The translations under genes were made by a program, and so were the position numbers. Positions 59,360-64,000 of a DNA stretch of 64,000 nt are shown here, piece after piece. Position 1 is the first letter of the stretch. Each line of letters begins with the position of its first letter. The stretch is taken from positions 197,426,208 to 197,490,207 of the forward strand of contig OV884058.1 of NCBI GenBank assembly GCA_930367215.1, written 5' to 3'. Below the pieces are notes generated by a model. That model was not told the DNA's origin, searched no databases, and saw nothing but the letters and a program-made list of their open reading frames with translations. The stretch comes from Pollenia angustigena. Lineage: Eukaryota > Arthropoda > Insecta > Diptera > Polleniidae.

Positions 59360-60197
59360 CAGTGTTCGAAAATAAACACTAAATATCGGTTCGGTAGTTT
59401 TGTGGAAAACAACATCGCTAATAGTGCTTTTGCAGAAAATAACGTTTCCCTGTTTGTCATCTTTCGAACATAAAAATAATACCGTTCGGTTTTTTTTAAC
59501 CACAAATTTTATTGTGTTCTGTTTCTGTTGTGCTCTGTAGTGCCCCTTTGGCTGGTAAAAAAAACCAAACATTTTTTACAAAAACAAAATACACATACGA
59601 AAAGAAAAAACAAAAAGCCAGCAAAAAACTTTTACATAAACAAAACATATACACAAAAAAACACACAAGCTGTTCGTGCTGCGGTCGTTGCTTAAATTTT
59701 TTGTTGGTTCATTTCTTTATCAATGTAAAAACAGAAACATTATAGAACATTAAAATATAATGTTTGTCTACAGTATCAGTACAATTGTTCTTTTTTTAAA
59801 CGAAGAACAGAACACAATATAATGTTCGGCTCTTTCTTGAAAATAGTTACAAACGGTATTAAGGGTTCACAGAAAAAAATAAAAATTGATTTCAATTAAA
59901 AAATTTGTGATATTAATTAAAAAATTAATTAAATTTGCACCCGTAAACAAATTAATAGTATCAATTAAACCAGTGAATAGTATTAATTAAACGTTTAATT
60001 TACTTGATTAAACGTTTAATTCACTTGATTAAATTTTTAATTAAAACTGATTTTATTTTTGATTAATGCTTTAATTGGTGAAAAATGTTGGAGAATTTTT
60101 TCTGTGTTGTGTTCTCTACCAAACATTAAAAAAATAGATATTGTTCCCGGGTGTGTGGTCCGAACGCCAAATAATGTTCTGTTTATTTCGAACACTG
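59360..60197. mobile_element. hAT-like non-autonomous element, copy D
   Basis: CAGTGTTCGAAAATAAACAC to TTTCGAACACTG with all family landmarks; flanks GTTTTAAC / GTTTAAAT match at 6 of 8. Contains the MITE at 59869-60105. Confidence 0.85.
59869..60105. mobile_element. ACAGAAAAAAT MITE, copy 2, nested in copy D
   Basis: ACAGAAAAAAAT and ATTTTTTCTGT ends; the interior is a series of TTAATTAA, TCAATTAAA and ATTAAACGTTTAAT palindromes. The uninterrupted family sequence AAGGGTTGTGTTC gives the empty site and limits the duplication to TT or GTT. Confidence 0.85.
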
Positions 60198-61110
60198 GTT
60201 TAAATATGTCAGTATAAAAAATTTTTACTTATTAAAGGAAAAAAACTTTAAATTTATTCGAAAGCTGCTTTTTCCGAAAACAAAACCAGGTTTTCTATTA
60301 TTTGAAAAATATTACCAGTTAAGTTCTTTTTCGTTATTTGAAATAGAATAAAAACTAATTTTCTTTAAAACCAACATTAAAACATTAAATTACAATATCG
60401 GGTTTTTTTTAATGAACCTGAAGCCGGTTTTTCGATTAATCGTTTTTATAATACTTTTTCTTAAGATTTTCTTTTTAACAAAGTTTATCATTTTATAACT
60501 AAAATTTTTGGTCAAAATTTGCTTTATACAGTTGGATAATTTTAAGAACACAAAAAACCGATAACCGAATAATCCTGTTTAAAACAAAGCTAGCTGCAAC
60601 TTAATTTTTGAATCGTTTAAGCAGATTTTTTCTATAAAAACAAAAGATTTAAAACTAAATTTCGATGTTTTCTTATTTATCTTCAATATCCAGGTTTTCC
60701 AATTAACAGTTTTTGTTAAACCTAACATAAAAACAGGAATTTTAATCGGTTTTTTTTATAATTAAAACCCGGTTTTTCGATTATTCGTTGTTTGATAATT
60801 TGTTAAAATTTTGTCTGAAATCAAATTCTTGCTTTTTAGAATGAAAATTATTATGGTAATTAAATTCATAAATTCGAATAACTTTTTTTTAAACGTTTAG
60901 CCAGTCTTCGAATAATCGCTAAAAAAAAAACAAACAGAACTTTATTAATGACTGTTTTTTAAGAAAATAATCTATTAAATGAACTATAGCTAATAAAACA
61001 TCATGATTTAATCGTTTTAACCACCGAATAAAAACACCAATTTAACGATTAATCGTACAAATTTATTTAAATTTTTATATATAAAAAAAACCACTCTAAA
61101 TCTAGATTTC

Positions 61111-61984
61111 TTTAATTTCTGCTTTAATCTTAATATCCATCCGCAATCATTTCAATCTCTACAATATTTCCTGACAAGCTTTCAAAACAAAAGTTCATTT
61201 AAATATTTTTACATCAGCAGCAACCCCACCCCTGCTCTTTATACCCAAAGTAAAAAATAAAAAAAGAAAAGATAAGGCCAGATACGTGGTAGAGAAACAC
61301 GTAAAAGAAGACTAATTAAAATGATATAAAAATATCGTACACGTGCTTTTTACTGGAAAGGAAGCAAAGGAGGAACAGAAGTCCTGTTTGGTTATTAGTG
61401 TAGCCCAAGAAGAATACAAATGTTAAAGGAATATTTGTATTTCAGACAAAGAATACCAAAGAAAATAATTGGAAAGAAGTTAGTAAGCGAATTTATAAGA
61501 AAAGAGTAAACAAAAAAAAAAAAAAAAAACAAAAACAAAAAAAAAGAGTAAAAATAAAATGTATTCAGAAGGATGGAAAAAAGTCCTGAGTAAATACAGC
61601 AAACAACAAATCATGTAAATAAAAGGAATAAAGACAATGGCATAATAAACAAATAAAGACAAGAAAAATAATTAATATTTAAATGCAAACAGTACAATTT
61701 TCTGTATAAATCTGGGGGATTTACACAAGACAATGTAAGTAATTATGGGTATTTAAAGGAAAAATGTAAATATTTAACATTTAAATGGGAACAGATTGTT
61801 TTTACACAAAATCAGCCAACGCCTGATTCAGCCATCAGTTCACGGGAGGGGAGGGGGTGTTGGGCTTGTGTGTCACATATTAAAGTCGGTATAGCCTCCA
61901 AGCCTAGATTATGGTTTAAAACTACAAGTGCTCACCATGCCCAGGTTGGGACATTCCTTCCCTTAAATTCACGTTTGTTGTTTT
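61111..61984. other. gene-free stretch
   Basis: A-rich runs at about 61505-61545; no coding or element signal. Confidence 0.5.
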
Positions 61985-62691
61985 TATACCCTCGACCCCA
62001 ATTAGTTGTGAAGAGGGTATACTTAGTTTGTCATTCCGTGTGAAACTTTTTTATTATTCATCTCAGACCCCATAAAGTATATATATTCTGGGTCCTTGAG
62101 TAATTCTAGGTCGATTTAGCCTTGTCCGTCTGTCTGTCCGTCTGTTGAAAACACGATCACTTTCGAACAACTCAAAAGAAGTAGGACCAGAGCTATGAAT
62201 CAAAATGTGGAACCATATAAACCCTACTACCGGAAAACAGTTTAGTACGCCTAAAACCGTAAAAAATAATGCAATCATAACAAATTTTTGCTCGTCACAG
62301 TTTTATAGGACTATAAATGATACTGTGAAATTTCGTGAAGATCGGTACATAATTTACCCTAGGCCCCATGGAAACCCTACTGCCGGAAAACAGTTTAGTA
62401 CACCTAAAACCATAATTAATAATGCTATCATAACAGAAATTGGTACGTCACAGTTTTAAAGGACTAGAAATGACGCTGTGAAATGTCGTAATGATCGGTC
62501 CATAATTTACCCTAGGCCCCATATAAACCCTACTACCGGAAAACAGTTTAGTCGCCTTAAACCATAATTAATAACAAATCGTCACAGTTTAAGACAATAA
62601 TAACATCATACAGATATTACTCCTTAAGCATTCGAACTGTCGGTGGAGGGTATCAAAGATTCGGCACAGCCGAATGTAGCACTCTAACTTG
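61985..62691 (+). mobile_element. DINE/Helitron-like element, copy 3
   Basis: TATACCCTCGACCCCAATTA 5' hairpin, CCCATAAAGTATATATATTC, CCGTCTGTCTGTCCGTCTGT, then about two ~152-bp repeat units (62327, 62479), and the 3' end CGGTGGAGGGTATCAAAG + TTCGGC-ACA-GCCGAA + CACTCTAACTTG. Shorter than copy 2 by loss of repeat units. Confidence 0.85.
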
Positions 62692-62699
62692 TTAATCAT

Positions 62700-63200
62700 C
62701 AATTTCATTTGACATTTCTCAATTTTAGACTAACTCAATTTGAACCATGGAAAGATACACAATCGAGCAACGCGTTGAAGTTATTCAGGCTTATTATGAA
62801 AATGGGCGTTCAAATCAAAATGCATATCGTGCACTTCGTGATTCAGTGATGACGCACATTTTCACCTCAGTGGAATCCACAGCAGTATTGCCGCATTTGG
62901 GCGAATGATAATCTAAGAGTAATTGTCGAAAAACCACAAAGAGTGACTGTGTGGTGCGGTTTATGGGCTGGCGGCATCATCGGGCCGTATTTTTCCAAAA
63001 TGAAGCCGGTCAGGCAGTTTCTGTGAATGGTGTTCGCTATCGTGAGATGATAACAAACTTTTTATGGCCCGAATTGGAAGATGTGGACGATATGTGGTTT
63101 CAACAGGACGGTGCCACTTGCCACACAGCTAACGAAACAATGGCTCGTTTGCGCAACAAATTCAATGGCCGTGTTATCTCACATGGTGGCGATCAGAGAA
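62700..63200 (+). pseudogene. DD41D mariner fragment, internally deleted
   Basis: ATG at 62747: ERYTIEQRVEVIQAYYENGR...AYRALRD, then a deletion to the ATGACGCACATTTTCACC block, stops, then WCGLWAGGIIGPYFF, VNGVRYREMITNFLWPELE, WFQQDGATCHTANETM and a cut at GRVISHGGD (about 63195). The third catalytic aspartate and C-terminus are gone. Adjoining DNA (63200-63470) is unrelated although the frame stays open. Confidence 0.85.
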
Positions 63201-63584
63201 CGGCTTTGTGCGATTGCAAAAAAATCACATTTAATGAACACCAACAAATACACTCACTAGCGGTCATACAATCAAACTTGCGCAATCGCGCACATACGCT
63301 GCTGGTTTCCAGTCATTCAAATAATGCACATCGTGCTTTGTTATTTATACCATCGTTTAGTTTCGTTTGTCAATTAAGATGTTTGTGTGTTTGGTCCGAC
63401 AATGATTGTTTTGGTAAAAAAAAAAAAATACTAACAGAAAAGCCAGAACTCAAGCAATCATTACTCATGTAGGCATTCAGTATTTGCTATGCAGTACAAG
63501 AAAAAAAAAATTTAACAAAAACAACAAAAAACAATTTCCATAAAAATAGAAGACAATGTATTGTTGTCATTGTTCTTAATGTAA
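63201..63584. other. no feature recognised
   Basis: Sequence of more balanced composition next to the mariner; the continuing open frame to 63472 is not transposase and has no domain. Confidence 0.45.
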
Positions 63585-63866
63585 GTCTGTGTTCATACGG
63601 CTCATGTCTTATTGACATGATTGCTACTTTATAGGCGAGAGGGGCGAGGGGAAAAGAAACGAGTACACAGATGCATGAACTGTCTTTACGTTTTGCTTTT
63701 TCATTCGTTGTTTAATTTTGTTATTGTTTTCAATATCAAAAAAGCACACATGCATACGCCCAACTATAGAAAATAAAAAACATGTCGTCAACATGACATG
63801 AATTCGTGTTCAAAGAAGAAAAAGGAAGAATCTTGTCAATAAGACATGAGCCGTATGAACTCAGAC
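63585..63866. mobile_element. foldback MITE GTCTGTGTTCATACGG, copy 2
   Basis: GTCTGTGTTCATACGGCTCA and GAGCCGTATGAACTCAGAC ends, TAA at 63582-63584 and 63867-63869; the interior matches the 21056-21317 copy with a short insertion. Confidence 0.9.
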
Positions 63867-63869
63867 TAA

Positions 63870-64000
63870 CAAAGCGACTCGTACTCATACCAATTTAGTT
63901 CGTAGTTGGCTTATCGAGTGGACAATGACTACTGGAATGCAAAAGCATAAGAATTTTTGACTTTTGACTTTGGGTATTTGTGTTGTTGCGTGCGCAACAA
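63870..64000. other. no feature recognised
   Basis: End of window, non-coding. Confidence 0.4.

Larger units (their letters stand above)
57730..61110. repeat. degenerate satellite with CGATTAATCG motifs
   Basis: The phrase AACCGGGTTTCCGATTAATC or a close variant recurs every ~100-170 bp (for example near 57738, 58190, 58330, 58665, 58935, 59115, 59270, 60430, 60770), usually followed by an AT-rich filler. Units are very diverged. Interrupted by copy D at 59360-60197. Confidence 0.7.

Noticed and set aside
62951..63472. 173-codon frame as an intact gene
   Set aside because: The first part is a mariner transposase fragment; the rest is unrelated DNA that happens to stay open.

Overview
This window is strongly AT-rich, carries no recognisable host gene, and is almost entirely transposable elements and satellite DNA. 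The repeat types point to a cyclorrhaphan fly (blow fly, house fly or tephritid-like): rosa-type DD41D mariners, Jockey-clade and other non-LTR retrotransposons, DINE/Helitron-like elements with a 3' hairpin, many hAT elements with 8-bp target duplications, and many short foldback MITEs with TTA/TAA duplications. The species cannot be fixed from the sequence. I saw no tRNA, rRNA, CRISPR array or intact host exon. It reads as intergenic, large-intron or heterochromatin-border DNA.

Layout. 1-9 kb: foldback elements, a first copy of a hAT-like non-autonomous family (3582-4861), a mariner relic (about 5970-6270) and a DINE-like element (6639-8750). 9-16 kb: mariner relics, foldback MITEs, a TA-duplicating element (12145-13168) and a second DINE-like element with ~154-bp tandem repeats (14172-15647). 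16-20 kb: a clear nest. A LINE reverse-transcriptase fragment is split by a large element (16202-20025, 8-bp duplication) whose two arms carry about twenty ATGAAATAAC-CCC motifs. That element is split by a hAT (17405-19874), which holds a smaller hAT MITE (17919-18122) and the best preserved mariner (to 19658).

21-26 kb: hAT and foldback elements, including one of two homologous repeats (24.9-25.9 and 43.5-45.1 kb), each broken near the same point by a different transposon. 26-31 kb: an 11-bp minisatellite, then a satellite block whose later part holds many AACCGGTT palindromes. 32-38 kb: hAT elements with good 8-bp duplications, one packed with TATCGATA. 38-42 kb: two Jockey fragments and broken hAT transposase. 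44-54 kb: two mariners, an RNase H-bearing LINE tail, and a LINE with an 825-codon endonuclease-reverse transcriptase frame. 54-64 kb: MITEs, a pogo-like end, a ~3.4-kb degenerate satellite with CGATTAATCG motifs, a third DINE-like copy, a mariner remnant and a terminal foldback.

Nothing here works as a pathway. The only coding capacity is transposase and retrotransposon protein, nearly all broken; the 49.6-52.1 kb LINE frame is the most intact. The recurring pattern is arrays of short subterminal motifs inside hAT-type elements (ATGGCTAAA, GTACTGTTTTTT, GACTCC, TATCGATA) and in the 16-20 kb element (ATGAAATAAC), which could be transposase-binding or host-factor-binding arrays. Boundaries given with target-site duplications were read directly from both flanks; family names rest on remembered motifs, not searches.
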